A stretch of 64,000 nucleotides of DNA from Przewalskia tangutica (GCA_029844215.1 CM056718.1:84246764-84310763); one strand, 5' to 3'. Positions 12,145 through 23,903 are shown, counted from the first letter of the stretch. Notes: generated by a model from the letters alone, not told the origin. Numbers and translations: made by a program.

Positions 12145-12152
12145 TATTTATA
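12145..12152 (-). promoter_or_regulatory. TATA box of R2 5' LTR
   Basis: TATAAATA on the minus strand about 420 bp from the LTR start, followed by CCCC. As the promoter of a 5' LTR it is the one expected to drive R2 transcription leftward. Confidence 0.7.
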
Positions 12153-13219
12153 GGTCAAGCCATGGCCAACCAAGGGTCAAGATGATGCCAAGTGCAAGGC
12201 AAGTGTAGGGTGAAGATTTAGGCAAGTGTCCATTCTATCTACTACACCCAAATATCCTACCAACTCCTTGACTTGTGCAAAAGGCACAAAAACGTACAAC
12301 CTTGTCCAATTCGTCAATGGACGATTTCAAGTCCACCAATTGGAGGGTGCCAAGTGTCGCCTCCCGTTGGTCCAAAATGTTTCGCCTCTAAAAATCCGCA
12401 AAATTAGAAATGGCATAGCCGAATTTACCCTACGAAAGCCGTGGAAACGTTTCGTCGGAAAACTATTCGCTTTTGTGAGTTGTGCCCAAAAACGTTTTGT
12501 GCCTAAACTTTAAGGCTAGATTTTGACGTATTCCCCACGCATATACTGAAATACGGGGTATAACACTAACTTCCCATAAAGCTGTTATAACACTTTATGT
12601 TTTAAACCAATTTAAGACAACACAATGCCTTTCTTTTCCCTAAAGTTCCAGTTTGCCTAATTTCAATTACTCAATTCTCTTTATTTTAGAAAAGTTTCAT
12701 AGTTCAATGTCTTAATCTCTTTTAAAACAATTGAGTAACATATGCCATATGTGTGAGCAGATTTATTCTTGTTTATAACCATCTTATTAAAGCAGCCATG
12801 ATCTAGAAAATGTAATATCATTTTGTCTCATCTTAGCTTCTATGCAGATGGAGGTTTCTACTGGTTTTAATAATACTTCATTAGTCATTACATTTCCCTT
12901 TATTAACGCTGCAGTGGTTTATCGATACTCGTTCTGATTTCCGAAATCAGTAAAACATTATTTCTTTTTTTAAAAACCAAGTACTCATTACTCACGAATG
13001 AGGTTTCACACAAAAATTCATATTAATTCTTTTAAGTCAAGTCTCTTATCTTTTAAGATCAAGTCTCTTAACTTCTAAAAATCAGTAAACCATTCTCTTT
13101 ATCTCTTTCTTAAGACGTTATACCTATCTTCCCATAAAGCTAGTATAACTCTTATGTTTTCAAAACCAAGTATTACTCTTCTTTAAAAAAAGTTTCTTAA
13201 TCTTTTGAAATACTTCAAG

Positions 13220-13450
13220 ATTCTTTATTATTCAGGCTTAAGTCAAAAGACATTGCTGTAACACTACATTCAGTTAACACACGTACGTCTACTATATATA
13301 TATTCCTTTAAAATATTTCAAGGTTCTTATTATTCAGGCTTAAGTCAAAAGACATTGTCGTACAACTATATTCAGTTAGCACACGTACATCTACCATACT
13401 ATATATACATATTATTCAGGCTTAAGTCAAAAGACATTGCCACACGTACG
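13220..13450 (-). repeat. Tandem repeat with TTATTCAGGCTTAAG core
   Basis: Three units of about 80-110 bp, each with TTATTCAGGCTTAAG, AAAAGACATTG and ACGTACRTCTA. Matching arrays lie at 28515-28745 (R4 5' LTR) and 11290-11400 (R2), and on the other strand at 52612-52696, 56970-57088 and 63295-63382. Confidence 0.75.
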
Positions 13451-14035
13451 TCTACCGTACTAAATATATATTCGTTTAAAATACTTCATGCTCAAGAGTA
13501 TAGGAAGAATCACATACCTCGCGACGATTATCGACTATAAGCAAAACGCTCCACGGCTATAACCCGGCTAGCCTTGTCCACCTTCTAAGTAGCACATGCT
13601 ACTCGCAGAACATTCAACCAATAAAGGTTATCAGTCTACTGTAAATACAGTCCTATGTAAGTACAGTTTAATCTTCTACTTAAATATTCTTCTGATGTGA
13701 TTTCAGTTCAAGTCTTTTCTGTAATATCCTTCTATTACATTTCAATTCTCTTCTATGAATCTTATATTCATTTCAATACTACTACAGTATGTAATTTCCA
13801 ATTACACTAGAAGGATAGGATTATTTACCTCGGTAAGCCCAAAATTATCCAAGTTTAAAGTCGATCCTGAGCAACGTTTAGCTCCTACTCCGAGTGCTCC
13901 AATCCGCTCCAAACAACCCTTAGAAGTTCTACGCAACTTCTACTTAACACTTCAACCGACTATGAAGGTTTTCCTTAGGGTTTCGTTTAGTGGCTAAAGG
14001 AAGTATAATAGTATTTTCCGGGCTCTACGTATAGA

Positions 14036-14040
14036 GGTAA
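14036..14040. other. Target site duplication GGTAA, left copy (R3)
   Basis: GGTAA directly before the R3 LTR and again at 23224-23228. The uninterrupted paralogous site is at 29317-29321 in the other R4 LTR, so the duplication is supported by an internal empty site. Confidence 0.95.
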
Positions 14041-14251
14041 TGTTATACCCCGTATTTCCAGAGTATGTACGTGAGGGCGTACGTATACAATTTGAGCCTT
14101 AAAGTAGGCATAGGTTCAAATTTGTGCACAAGTGCCGAAAGGAGTCGTTTTTCGACGAAACGTTTCCACAGCTTTCGTAGGGAAAATTCCGGCTATGTCA
14201 TTAATAATTTTTGCGGATTTTTCCGAGAGGTGAAACATTTTGGACCAACGG

Positions 14252-14273
14252 GAGGGTGACATGTGTCACCCTC
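14252..14273 (+). promoter_or_regulatory. U3 inverted repeat, R3
   Basis: Arms GAGGGTGACA and TGTCACCCTC are perfect complements with a 2-base spacer, about 185 bp upstream of the TATA box. Other LTRs keep the arms and vary the spacer (CG, CT, AG). With a CG spacer the centre becomes the G-box ACACGTGT. It is a candidate transcription-factor site. Confidence 0.6.
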
Positions 14274-14455
14274 ACATTGGACGTGAGAAGTGGACGGCAA
14301 AGGCATCAATGGCACGTTTTTTTTGTTGATTCTTGGTCAAGGGTTAGGTAAGATATTTTGGTGGTAGATGGATAAGGTGCACTTGGCTTGATCTTGGCCT
14401 TACACTTGCCTAACACTTGGATGGATCTTGGCCATTGGTTGGCCAGTCCTTGACC

Positions 14456-14463
14456 TATAAATA
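14456..14463 (+). promoter_or_regulatory. TATA box of R3 5' LTR
   Basis: TATAAATA 415 bp into the LTR, followed by CCCTC. Transcription would begin about 30 bp downstream, leaving roughly 2.9 kb of LTR inside the transcript before the primer site. Confidence 0.7.
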
Positions 14464-16382
14464 CCCTCTAAGTTGAAGAGTTATTTCATCCAAACTTGAG
14501 CAATCTATCTAAGTCTCAAAATCCTCCCTCTCCTCAACCTTGTTCTCGTCCAAACACCACCCCTTTCCCCTCTTGAAGGCCCTCACGAACCCCTTGCTCG
14601 TGGTGCTCTAGCCAGGGTACCCCAGCCTAGTTGTTTTCAGATAATACCCATTTTTGTGGTATAGAAATACTCTCCTAGTATTGTTATAATGCCCAAATAC
14701 TTTAGCCCATATACCTTGTAGTACTTTCCAAAGTACCATTTTTATACAAAAGCCCGTAAAATACTATTATACTTCCTCACTACAAAAACGAAACCCTAAG
14801 GAAAACCTTCATAGTCGGTTGAAGTGTTAAGTAGAAGTTGGTTAGAACTTCTAAGGGTTGGTTGAGCGGGTTGAGCGCACGAGTAGGAGCTAAACCTTGC
14901 TCAGATCGACATATAAACTCGGATAATTTTGGGCTTATCGAGGTAAACATTCTTGACTTCTCATTTGTAATTGGAAATTACATGTTGTAGAGTATATAGT
15001 TGAGTATACTATATATAGAATCAACATAGTTGTGCGGCAATGTCTTTTGACTTAAGCTGAATAATACTTACGAATGTCTTGCGACTTAAGCTGAATTTTA
15101 AGTGAAGTGACGTAATTACATAGGGTGTATTCAGATGAGCATGTAGTATTCCGTGAGTAGAATTGTATGCGCGTCGGTTAGACGTGCAAACCCCTGGTTG
15201 GCTTGGTAGCCGGCCTCGATAGAGGAGGAGATTTACGCTGTCATGCGGGAGAGTCTTGCGAATTTTACGTAAGATATTCTACATTGAGATCTAAGATGTT
15301 AATAGGCGCCTTGTGGCCTGGATAGGTTGAAATACTACGTGTGGCGTGGGCTCCTTGGCTTAAGGTGTGGCGACGGTTTGAAGTACTTGGAGCGCTTTGC
15401 TATTAGTCGATGTCGCGCGAGGTATGTGAACCTCTTCCTATCTGTTCTAGCATGATATGTGTATAACTATGTAGTACGGTGAGCATACGTGTTTAATGTA
15501 TTTGATTGGTTACAAACATAAAGTGTTATAACGGCTTTATGGGAAGTTGGTTATAACGACTTTATGTAGGTAAGAAAATGCTTTGTGGTTTCAAAGGGTA
15601 ACGATTTGACTTATACGGATTTGATGTGCGATAATAAAGAACTTGAAGTGTTTCAAAAGACCATTTTGAAAGAAGAGTAATACTTGGCTTTGAAAACATA
15701 AGAGTTATACTAGCTTTATGGGAAGTTAGGTATAACGTCTTAAGAGAGATAAAGAGAATGGGTTACCGATTTTTAGAAGATAAGAGACTTGACTTAAATG
15801 TATGAATTTTGGGTGAAACCTCATTCGTGAGTAATGAGTACTTGGTTTTAAAAGGAATAATGTTTCTTGATTTGAAATCGAATAAGTATCGACAAACCAA
15901 CTGCAGCGTTAATAAAGGAAATGTAAAGACTAATGAAGTATTATTAAAACCGGTAGAAACCTCCATCCGCATGAAGCTAAGATGAGACAAAATGATATTA
16001 CATTTCCTAGGTCATGACTGCTTAATAAGATTGTTTATAAACAAGAATAACCTACTCACCTATAAGGCATATGTTTCTCAAAACGTTTAAAGGAGAATTA
16101 TGTTTAAAGGATTAAAACTATGAACTACGAAACCTTTTCTAAAATGAGAAACTTGAGCATTTGAAATTAGGCAAACTTGAACGTTTGGAAAATAAGGTTG
16201 TTACTTGATTTTACAAAGGAAAGCATTTTGGTTTACTTAACGATGTTAGTCACTCTATTTTTATACTACGGGTATCGGGTGACCTTTGTAAAAGAAATGG
16301 ATCTTTAAAAGTAATTTAACGTACGTAGTACCTTAGGGTTAAAACCCGGACTTTGGCATAAAATGAAAGTACTTTGAGTTGT

Positions 16383-16478
16383 GTATAACTTGCCTATGCT
16401 TGTTGTCGTGAAGCTTGCCTATGCTTGTTGTCGTGAAGCTTGCCTATACTTGTTGTTGTGAAACTTGCCTATGCTAGT
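16383..16478 (+). repeat. 25-bp tandem repeat in R3 5' LTR
   Basis: Four units of the TGCCTATGCTTG array, alternating TTGTCGTGAAGC and TTGTTGTGAAAC joins. It precedes the 48-bp minisatellite as in the 3' LTR (22193-22288). Confidence 0.85.
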
Positions 16479-16552
16479 TGTGATAGCCTTTGTTGTATTT
16501 CTGTACCCCGCGTCTCTCGATGGAGGGCCGGTTGATTTGTTATGAACGATTC

Positions 16553-16930
16553 TACACCGAGTCCCACGAGATGGCGAGGACACGTATTTCATTTGATTAT
16601 ACACCGAGTCCCACGAGATGGCGAGGTACACGTATTTCATTTGATTATACACCGAGTCCCACGAGATGGGCAGGGACACGTATTTCATTTGATTATACAC
16701 CGAGTCCCACGAGATGGGCAGGGACACGTATTTCATTTGATTATACACCGAGTCCCACGAGATGGGCAGGGACACGTATTCCATTTGATTATACACCGAG
16801 TCCCACGAGATGGCGGGGACACGTATTCCATCCGATTATACACCGAGTCACGAGATGGCGAGGACACATATTTCATATGATTCTACACCGAGTCCCACGA
16901 GATGGGCAGGGACACGTATTTCATCTGTTT
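16553..16930 (+). repeat. 48-bp minisatellite in R3 5' LTR
   Basis: Eight units starting near 16553, 16601, 16649, 16697, 16744, 16791, 16840 and 16883, each with ACACCGAGTCCCACGAGATG and GGACACGTATTTCAT. Because 48 is divisible by three, several frames stay open on both strands; these are not genes. Units 3-5 are nearly identical, suggesting recent homogenisation. Confidence 0.92.
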
Positions 16931-17417
16931 CTCATACTTGTCTCGTTCTTTATATAGACTCTAATGATTTCATTTACGATCTTTTCTGATTTCACATACT
17001 TGGTACTGTTATCGACCTCCTTTGAAGCTGCGTTCATCTGCGCAGTGGAAGTACATCGGTGGTGGATCTCGCTCATAGGATCCACGATTCGGCGTGTCGG
17101 GAAGCCCCATTTATTCGGAGGCTTATCTTTTGGTATGTTACCACAGTCAGTAGATTCTTATACATTCGTGGTATGGCGGGGCCTGTCCGTCATACCGTTG
17201 TAAAAATCTTAGAGTGCATGCTTTGTTGTGGCGGGGTTTGTAAAAAGGATAATTGTTCGGTATTTATGTATATATGATGAAGGCAATGTTTTGGTTGGCT
17301 GTTTATTTATCTTGTCTCTTAATTCATGTTCATGTTTTTATTTCCTGATTTTCTCGATGTTGTATCACTAGTGGTGCGGGTAAGGCACGATCACGGGCCG
17401 GTTGGTCGTGACAAAAG

Positions 17418-17429
17418 TGGTATTAGAGC
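17418..17429 (+). other. Primer binding site, R3
   Basis: TGGTATTAGAGC, one base different from the standard tRNA-iMet complement TGGTATCAGAGC, four bases after the 5' LTR. Confidence 0.85.
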
Positions 17430-17473
17430 GATTAGTCCTCGGAAAGTGTCTGAGACCGTGTCTAGTAAGTCTT

Positions 17474-17507
17474 GATTATCGGTGTGTTGTGCACCACATC
17501 TATAATC
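17474..17507 (+). other. Conserved leader hairpin, R3 copy
   Basis: Outer stem GATTAT/ATAATC, inner stem GGTGTG/CACATC with one G-U pair, loop TTGTGCAC holding the palindrome GTGCAC (17489-17494). It lies 45 nt after the primer site and 109 nt before the gag ATG. Confidence 0.7.
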
Positions 17508-17615
17508 GTGAGGCTATAGGACATTTAGGATTGGTTTCCATTCTTCTCATTACGAGATCGTGCCCTGAGAGGTGTGATAAGTTGGACCCTCGACGTATTC
17601 CTTTCCTTTACGATT

Positions 17616-18840
17616 ATGCCTCGCGTAAGGCAACCCAGCCCGGATGGGCAAAGCGATCGAAGGAGGTGTTAGTGAGATCTGAGAGAAATGCGAGCGCGAG
17701 TCGGTCGATTGCACGAGCAGTGCCGACGGCGAGTTTCGCGGCCGCCGGCACAACAGAGTTTAGAAGCGCGTCGATGCTGCGAGACTACGATACTGAGCCT
17801 CGGTCCCACACTGGAGCGAATGAGATGGGGTACAAGGAGATGGCGATTCTTGGCGAGTCGTGGCAGATATGAGGATAAATTTGGATCACGGCGATTCCGG
17901 CCCGAGCACCCGTAGTTCACCCGGCGAGCAGTTTGAGGCTACGGACTTTTTGAGTTGTAGCCCGCGATGTTCTATGGATCGAGAGCGAGGATGACCCTCG
18001 GAGTTTATCCGACTCTGACGGATCATGAGTGATCGAGTTCTGAGAGCAGTCGGTGGTATTGAGTTCGCGTCACCGCGTGATCTGCGATTGGTAGTTTGAT
18101 TCGTGGGAGTTGTCTGGAAGGGCATGCACTTCCAGTATGGGACGAGTTCTCAAGGGCTTTTCTTGCACATTTCTTGCCCCACAAATGAGGAGGGCTCGGT
18201 AGCAGATTTTTGACGTTGAGCGGGGCGGGCGGGCGGTTAGAGAGTACAATGTGGAGTTCGACTCATTAGCTCGGTATGTTCCATTGTGGTAGCCGATATG
18301 GAGGGCGAGTACACCGCTACGTCACCGGCTGGATGATTGCTTGGCGAGGCTTATGCGGGTGTAGCTCTTCAGGGCATGGACATTGCCCGCACGCAAGCTC
18401 ATGAACTAGGATGTGAGGCACGGAGAGGTCGACGGAATGGCCGAGATCGCGAAGAGGGCGAGCAGCGAGTCCTTTGGTAACTTTCGAGCGGACCGCCTCG
18501 GCAGATCTAGTTATGTACCTCCACCAAGATGCAGTGGTCCCCACGATCGTCGGGGCGTTCAGGTATTCGGGGCTGGTCGAGCTCGTGGCTTAGTTCCGCG
18601 ATATACATGGGTTCTAGCCATCGGGTTCGAGTTTTCCTCGGTGTGCACGATGTGGCGCACGCCATCGGGAATGTCGTCTTTTTACTGGTGCTTGTTTTTC
18701 CTGCGGCCGTTAGGGCCATATGACGAGAAACTGTCCTAGTAGGAAGGATGCAAACAGAATGACTCAGCCTACCGGATCAGTGGCAGGTTCATCGCCTTCT
18801 ACAATGCGCCTGCGAGCGAGCTTATGATTAGAGTGGGCGG
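17616..18840 (+). pseudogene. gag: Degenerate gag of R3
   Basis: Start at the Met-Pro-Arg ATG in the shared gag start context. Gag signatures in changing frames include a 'FLPHKMRRAR'-like run (about 18170-18200), 'EYNVEFDSLARYV' (about 18243-18282) and a 'MDIARTQAHELGCEAR'-like run (about 18376-18425). A Cys-rich knuckle region near 18640-18720 is broken. Multiple frameshifts lie in GC-rich parts although the LTRs say the copy is young, so consensus error is possible. Confidence 0.65.
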
Positions 18841-19808
18841 TAGCCGTGTATATCCTTAACCCTCAGAGGCTTGTTTGTTTTTATGTTATGTTAATGTGTT
18901 GAGTGTTATTTTCTGATAGCTTTGTGCTAATATGTTTTTTAGGTACCTGGTTGGTGAAAAGGGTAAGCCTGGGGGTGAGAAAATGATGAACCTTAGAATA
19001 TTACAGTTGAGACCTTAGATGTAAGGCCGTCTTGAGTACAAGATTTTGCGAGTGATCCTTGTCAGAGTGCATTTTATGCCTAGAATGTATTGTGTGATAA
19101 GTCCCTGGGTTGGGTAAATGAAAGTGGTATCTTTCATGATGTGATTTAGCAAGATTGTTCCTTGTCGAGGAGCAAGAGTTGGCGCGACGATGGGTCGGGT
19201 TGGGGCCGTGTTGCGGGCCAACCCGCGGCTTTGTTCGGTGGGGTCAGCTCAGGTGGTCGCCCGGTGGCGAGTCACGAGGTGCTAGGCCCAAGTTTAGATG
19301 ACCATCGTATGAGTTCGTGGATACGTTCGACCAGAATCAGTTCGTGAAGGCCGAGAATGGCCTTAGAGGAAATCGAGGTTAGTAAGATGACCAAGTTTGG
19401 AGGTAGTAACTCCAAGGGTTGGAAAACAGAAACGTTGACGGAAGTGTGGTACGTATACTAGAAGAGTTCAAGTGTTCGAGAAGAGTATGACGAGTAAGGG
19501 TAGAGGCGAGCATGTATTGCGAGCATAGATATGATCATTTCTTGTAAAGGGAGAAGGTGCGGAGGATGTATATTTTAGACCTCAGGGATCGCATGCAGTC
19601 CGGTACCATTTGTTGGGTCGCCGGAGTGACAATAGAACCTCGCGGAAAAGTGACAAGAGTTTGTGATGTTAGAGGTGTTTCCTCGTGGACTTGGATATAA
19701 GTATTTGCGTGCAGGTGTTATTTCGTGGCCAGTTGTGGCGTTGGCAACTTGTTAGAAGAACTTTATCGTTATCCGTCTTGAGAAGGAACATTCGGGATGA
19801 ATGTTTCT
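18841..19808 (+). other. 3' internal block of R3, no recognisable coding
   Basis: Counterpart of 2881-3801 (R1) and 23904-24841 (R4). No pol domain or long open frame. Stretches around TTTCATGATGTGA (19131), GCTAGGCCCAAGTTT (19281) and AAGATGACCAAGTTTGG (19384) are conserved in all three. Confidence 0.7.
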
Positions 19809-19821
19809 AAGGAGGGGAGAA
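19809..19821 (+). other. Polypurine tract, R3
   Basis: AAGGAGGGGAGAA immediately before the 3' LTR start at 19822. Identical to the tracts of R1 and R7. Confidence 0.9.
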
Positions 19822-20226
19822 TGTTATACCCGTATTTCCAGTATATGCGTGAGGCGTGCGTATACAATTTGAGCCTTAAAGTAGGCATAGGTTCGAATTT
19901 GTGCACAAGTGCGAAAGAGTCGTTTTTTTCGAAACGTTTCCACAACTTTCGTAGGAAAATTCCGGCTATGTCATTAATAATTTTTGCGGATTTTTCCGGA
20001 GGCGAACATTTTGGACCAACGGGAGGGTGACATGTGTCACCTCACATTGGGCGTGAGAAGTGGGCCGGCCAAGGCATCAATGGCACGTTTTTTGTGTTGA
20101 TTCTTGGTCAAGGGTTAGGTAGGATATTTTGGTGGTAGATGGATAAGGTGCACTTGGCTTGATCTTGGCCTTACACTTGCCTAACACTTGGATGGATCTT
20201 GGTCATTGGTTGGCCATTCCTTGACC

Positions 20227-20234
20227 TATAAATA
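20227..20234 (+). promoter_or_regulatory. TATA box of R3 3' LTR
   Basis: TATAAATA followed by CCCC, 405 bp into the LTR, at the same place as in the 5' copy. From here transcription would read out into the minus-oriented R4 LTR. Confidence 0.65.
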
Positions 20235-22362
20235 CCCCTCTAAGTTGAAGAGTTATTTCATCCAAACTTGAGCAATCTATCTAAGTCTCAAAAATCCCTC
20301 CCTCTCCCTCAACCTTGTTCTCGTCCAAACACCACCCCTCTCCCCCCCTCTTGAAGGCCCTCGGCCGAACCCCCCCCCCCTGCCTTTGTGGTGCCCTAGC
20401 CGAGGGGTACCCCAGCCTAGTTGTTTTCGTATAATACCCATTTTGTGGTATAGAAATACTCTCCTAGTATTGTTATAATGCCCAAATACTTTAGCCCATA
20501 TACCTTGTAGTACTTTCCAAAGTACCACTTTTTATACAAAAGCCAGAAAATACTATTATACTTCCTCGATACAAAAACGAAACCCTAAGGAAAAACCTTC
20601 ATAGTCGGTTGAAGTGTTAAGTAGAAGTTGGTTAGAACTTCTAAGGGTTGGTTGGAGCGGGTTGGGCGCACGGAGTAGGAGCTAAACCTTGCTCAGGATC
20701 GACATATAAACTCGGATAATTTTGGGCTTATCGAGGTAAACATTCTTGACCTTCTGTTGTAATTGGAAATTACATGTTGTAGGAGTATATAGTTGAGTAT
20801 ACTATATATAGAACTGAACATAGTTGTGCGGCAATGTCTTTTGACTTAAGCCTGAATAATACTTACGGCAATGTCTTGCGACTTAAGCCTGAATTTTAAG
20901 AAGTGGAATCAGTAATTACATAGGGTGTATTCTGATGGCTTGTGTAGTATTCTTGTGAGTAGAATTATGCAGCGTCGGTTAGACGTGCAAACCCCCCTGG
21001 TTGGCTTGGTAGCCGGCCTCGATAGAGGAGGAGATTTACGCTGTTGCGGGGGGGGAGGTGCTGCCGAATTTTCTGTAAGATATTCTACATTGAGATCTAA
21101 GATGTTAATAGGCGCCTTGTGGCCTCTATAGGTTGAAATACTACGTGTGGCGTGGTCTACTTGGCTTAAGGTGTAGCCGACGGTTTGAGGTACTTGGAGC
21201 GCTTTGCTATTAGTCGGTAATCGCCGCGAGGTATGTGAACCTCTTCCTATCTGTTCTAGCATGATATGTGTATAACTATGTAGTACGGTAGACGTACATG
21301 TGTTTAATGTATTTGATTGGTTACAAACATAAAGTGTTATAACGGCTTTATGGGAAGTTGGTTATAACAGCTTTATGTAGGTAAGAAAATGCTTTGTGGT
21401 TTCAAAGGGTAATTGATTTGACTTATAACGGATTTGATGTGCAGTAATAAAGAACTTGAAGTGTTTCAAAAAGACCTTTTTGAAAGAAGAGTAATACTTG
21501 GCTTTGAAAAGATAAGAGTTATACTAGCTTTATGGGAAGTTAGGTATAACGTCTTAAGAGAGATAAAGAGAATGGGTTACCGATTTTTAGAAGATAAGAG
21601 ACTTGACTTAAATGTATGAATTTTGGGTGAAACCTCATTCGTGAGTAATGAGTACTTGGTTTTTAAAATGAATAATGTTTCTTGATTTGAAATCGTAATA
21701 AGTATCGACAAACCACGGCGTTAATAAAGGGAAATGTAAAGACTAATGAAGTATTATTAAAACCAGTAGAAACCTCCATCTGCATAGAAGCTAAGATGAG
21801 ACAAAATGATATTACATTTCCTAGGTCATGACTGCTTAATAAGATTGTTTATAAACAAGAATAACCTACTCACCTATAAGGCATATGTTTCTCAAAACGT
21901 TTAAAGGAGAATTATGTTTAAAGGATTAAAACTATGAACTACGAAACCTTTTCTAAAATGAGAAACTTGAGCATTTGAAATTAGGCAAACTTGAACGTTT
22001 GGAAAATAAGGTTGTTACTTGATTTTACAAAGGAAAGCATTTTGGTTTACTTAACGATGTTAGTCACTCTATTTTTATACTACGTATCGGGTGACCTTTG
22101 TAAAAGAAATGGATCTTTAAAAGTAATTTAACGCACGTAGTACCTTAGTGGTTAAACCCGGACTTTGGCATAAAATGAAAGTACTTTGAGTTGTGTATAA
22201 CTTGCCTATGCTTGTTGTCGTGAAGCTTGCCTATGCTTGTTGTCGTGAAGCTTGCCTATACTTGTTGTTGTGAAACTTGCCTATGCTAGTTGTGATAGCC
22301 TTTGTTGTATTTATGTACCCCGCGTCTCTCGATGGAGGGCCGGTTGATTTGTTATGAACGAT

Positions 22363-22735
22363 TCTACACCGAGTCCCACGAGATGGGCAGGGACACGTAT
22401 TTCATTTGATTATACACCGAGTCCCACGAGATGGGCAGGGACACGTATTTCATTTGATTATACACCGAGTCCCACGAGATGGGCAGGGACACGTATTTCA
22501 TTTGATTATACGAGTCCACGAGATGGGCGAGGACACGTATTTCATTTGATTATACACCGAGTCCCACGAGATGGGCAGGGACACGTATTCCATCTGATTA
22601 TACACGAGTCCCGAGATGGGCGAGGACACGTATTCCATCGATTATACACCGAGTCCCACGAGATGGCGAGGACACGTATTTCATCCGATTCTACACCGAG
22701 TCCCGAGATGGCGAGGACACGTATTTCATCCGTTA
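22363..22735 (+). repeat. 48-bp minisatellite in R3 3' LTR
   Basis: Eight units matching 16553-16930. Several are shortened by 1-5 bases exactly at the CACCGAG and CCCACGAG positions (near 22510, 22603, 22700). Frames 22354-22770 and 22616-22879 are repeat artefacts. Confidence 0.9.
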
Positions 22736-23223
22736 TCATACATGTCTCTGCTTTATATAGACTATTATGATTTCATTCTGATCTTTTCTGATTTCACATA
22801 CTTGGTACTGTTATCGACCTCGCCCGAAGCTGCGTTCATCTGCAGTGGAAGTACATCGGTGGTGGATCCTCGCTCATAGGATCACGATTCGGCGTGTCGG
22901 AAGCCCATTTCTTGGAGGCTTATCTTTTGGTATGTTACCACAGTGCAGATTCTTATACATTCGTGGTATGGCGGGGCCACTGTCGTCATAAATTGTAAAA
23001 ATCTTAGAGTGCAGTAGCTTTGTTGTGGCGGGGTTTGTAAAAAGGATAATTGTTCGGGTATTTATGTATATATGATGAAGGCAACTGTTTTGGTTGGCCT
23101 GTTTATTTATCTTGTCTCTTAATTCATGTTCATGTTTTTATTTCCGCTGATTTTCTCTGATGTTGTATCACTAGGGTGCCCGGGGTAAGGCACCAGTCAC
23201 GGGCCCGGGTTCGGGTCGTGATA

Positions 23224-23890
23224 GGTAACTTTTGGAAAGTACTACAAGGTATTTGGGCTAAAGTATTTGGGCATTATAACAATACTTGGAGAGTATTTCT
23301 ATACCACAAAGGGGGGGTATTATACGAAAATAACTAGGCTAGGGGGGTAGTGTTCTCGGCCAAGGCTTCTCAAAAGAGGGAGGGGGGGTTTGGACGAACA
23401 CAACTCATAAAAGAGGGAGGGATTTCAAGACTTGGAAATAATTTTAGGATGAAGAAGTTCATCAACTTAGAGGGGTATTTATAGGTCAAGCAATGGCCAA
23501 CCAATGGCCAAGATCAAGCCAAGTGCCATGCAAGTGTAGGGCTAGGATTAAGCCAAGTGCACCTTATCCATCTACCACACCAACTTGCACAAAATATCCT
23601 ACCAACTAAAGTGGTCCAATTCGTCCCAATGGACGCCTCAAGTCCACCAATGTGAGGGTGACACATGTCACCCTCCCGTTGGTCCAAAATGTTTCATCTC
23701 TCGGAAAAATCCGCAAAAATTAGAAATGACATAGCCGGAATTTTCCCTTCGCAAGTCTTGTAAAACGTTTCGTCGAAAAACGATTCTTTTCGGCACTTGT
23801 GCCCAAATTTTCGAACCTTGCCAATCCTTAAGGCTTAAATTTTTATACGTACGCCCTCACGTACATACTCTGGAAATACGGGGTATAACA
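23224..23890 (-). repeat. R4 3' LTR, start piece (U3) right of R3
   Basis: Starts with the duplicated GGTAA and aligns with 29317-29989. It contains the TATA box (23476-23483) and U3 inverted repeat (about 23654-23675), and ends GGGGTATAACA next to the polypurine tract. Confidence 0.9.
23476..23483 (-). promoter_or_regulatory. TATA box of R4 3' LTR
   Basis: TATAAATA on the minus strand about 410 bp from the LTR start, followed by CCCC. R3 lies just downstream of this promoter in the direction of reading. Confidence 0.65.
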
Positions 23891-23903
23891 TTCTCCCCTC
23901 CTT
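23891..23903 (-). other. Polypurine tract, R4
   Basis: On the minus strand AAGGAGGGGAGAA, adjoining the 3' LTR that ends at 23890. Identical to the R1, R3 and R7 tracts. Confidence 0.9.

Larger units (their letters stand above)
7038..12565 (-). mobile_element. R2: gag-pol Ty3/gypsy (chromovirus-like) element, 3' part outside window
   Basis: Read on the minus strand: 5' LTR (12565-10107), primer site, leader, gag, protease, RT and the start of RNase H, where R1 interrupts it at 7037/7038. The rest of pol and its 3' LTR lie left of the window beyond R1. It is inserted in the 3' LTR of R4: the base after its LTR is R4 sequence starting CTAAC, the expected target duplication. With R6 and R7 it forms the pol-bearing group with LTRs of about 2.5 kb. 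Confidence 0.85.
10107..12565 (-). repeat. R2 5' LTR (2.46 kb)
   Basis: In + coordinates it runs from TGTCACGACCC to GGGGTATAACA. It matches the R6 and R7 LTRs throughout and carries the TATA box at 12145-12152, a CGCAT-rich irregular repeat (10705-10990), and the two conserved hairpins (10328-10349 and 10476-10508). Confidence 0.9.
12566..14040 (-). repeat. R4 3' LTR, middle piece between R2 and R3
   Basis: It aligns with 27866-29321 of the R4 5' LTR. Long AT-rich runs are identical. Differences are mostly small indels at CAG/CTG or CpG, for example near 12757, 12792 and 12843. It includes the ACTTAAG-rich repeat (13220-13450). It ends in GGTAA, duplicated at 23224 by the R3 insertion. Confidence 0.9.
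14041..17413 (+). repeat. R3 5' LTR (3.4 kb)
   Basis: TGTTATACCCC to GGTCGTGACA. It contains the U3 inverted repeat (14252-14273), TATA box (14456-14463), a conserved GAG-GTAAAC site (14940-14946), a 25-bp array (16383-16478), a 48-bp minisatellite (16553-16930), and the two 3' hairpins (about 17020-17060 and 17170-17192). Confidence 0.93.
14041..23223 (+). mobile_element. R3: complete gag-only LTR element, 9.2 kb
   Basis: 5' LTR 14041-17413, primer site, leader, gag remnant, 3' block, polypurine tract, 3' LTR 19822-23223, flanked by GGTAA duplications. The internal region is only 2.4 kb with no pol domain. Long AT-rich stretches of the two LTRs are identical (for example about 15970-16290 and 21788-22085), indicating a recent insertion. 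It is the best reference copy of the non-autonomous family in this window. Confidence 0.93.
19822..23223 (+). repeat. R3 3' LTR (3.4 kb)
   Basis: TGTTATACCCG to GGGTCGTGATA; the terminal CA has become TA. It is nearly identical to 14041-17413 outside GC-rich spots. It contains the TATA box at 20227-20234, a 25-bp array at 22193-22288 and a 48-bp array at 22363-22735. Confidence 0.93.

Noticed and set aside
16553..16930. CRISPR-like array
   Set aside because: Units are contiguous repeats without unique spacers, inside a plant LTR; no cas genes.
16419..16957. Overlapping open frames of 112-156 codons on both strands with repeated 'TPSPTRW' or 'YNQMKYVSLP' motifs
   Set aside because: They lie on the 48-bp LTR minisatellite, whose unit length is a multiple of three; openness in several frames is automatic. 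No start context, domain or conservation across LTR families.
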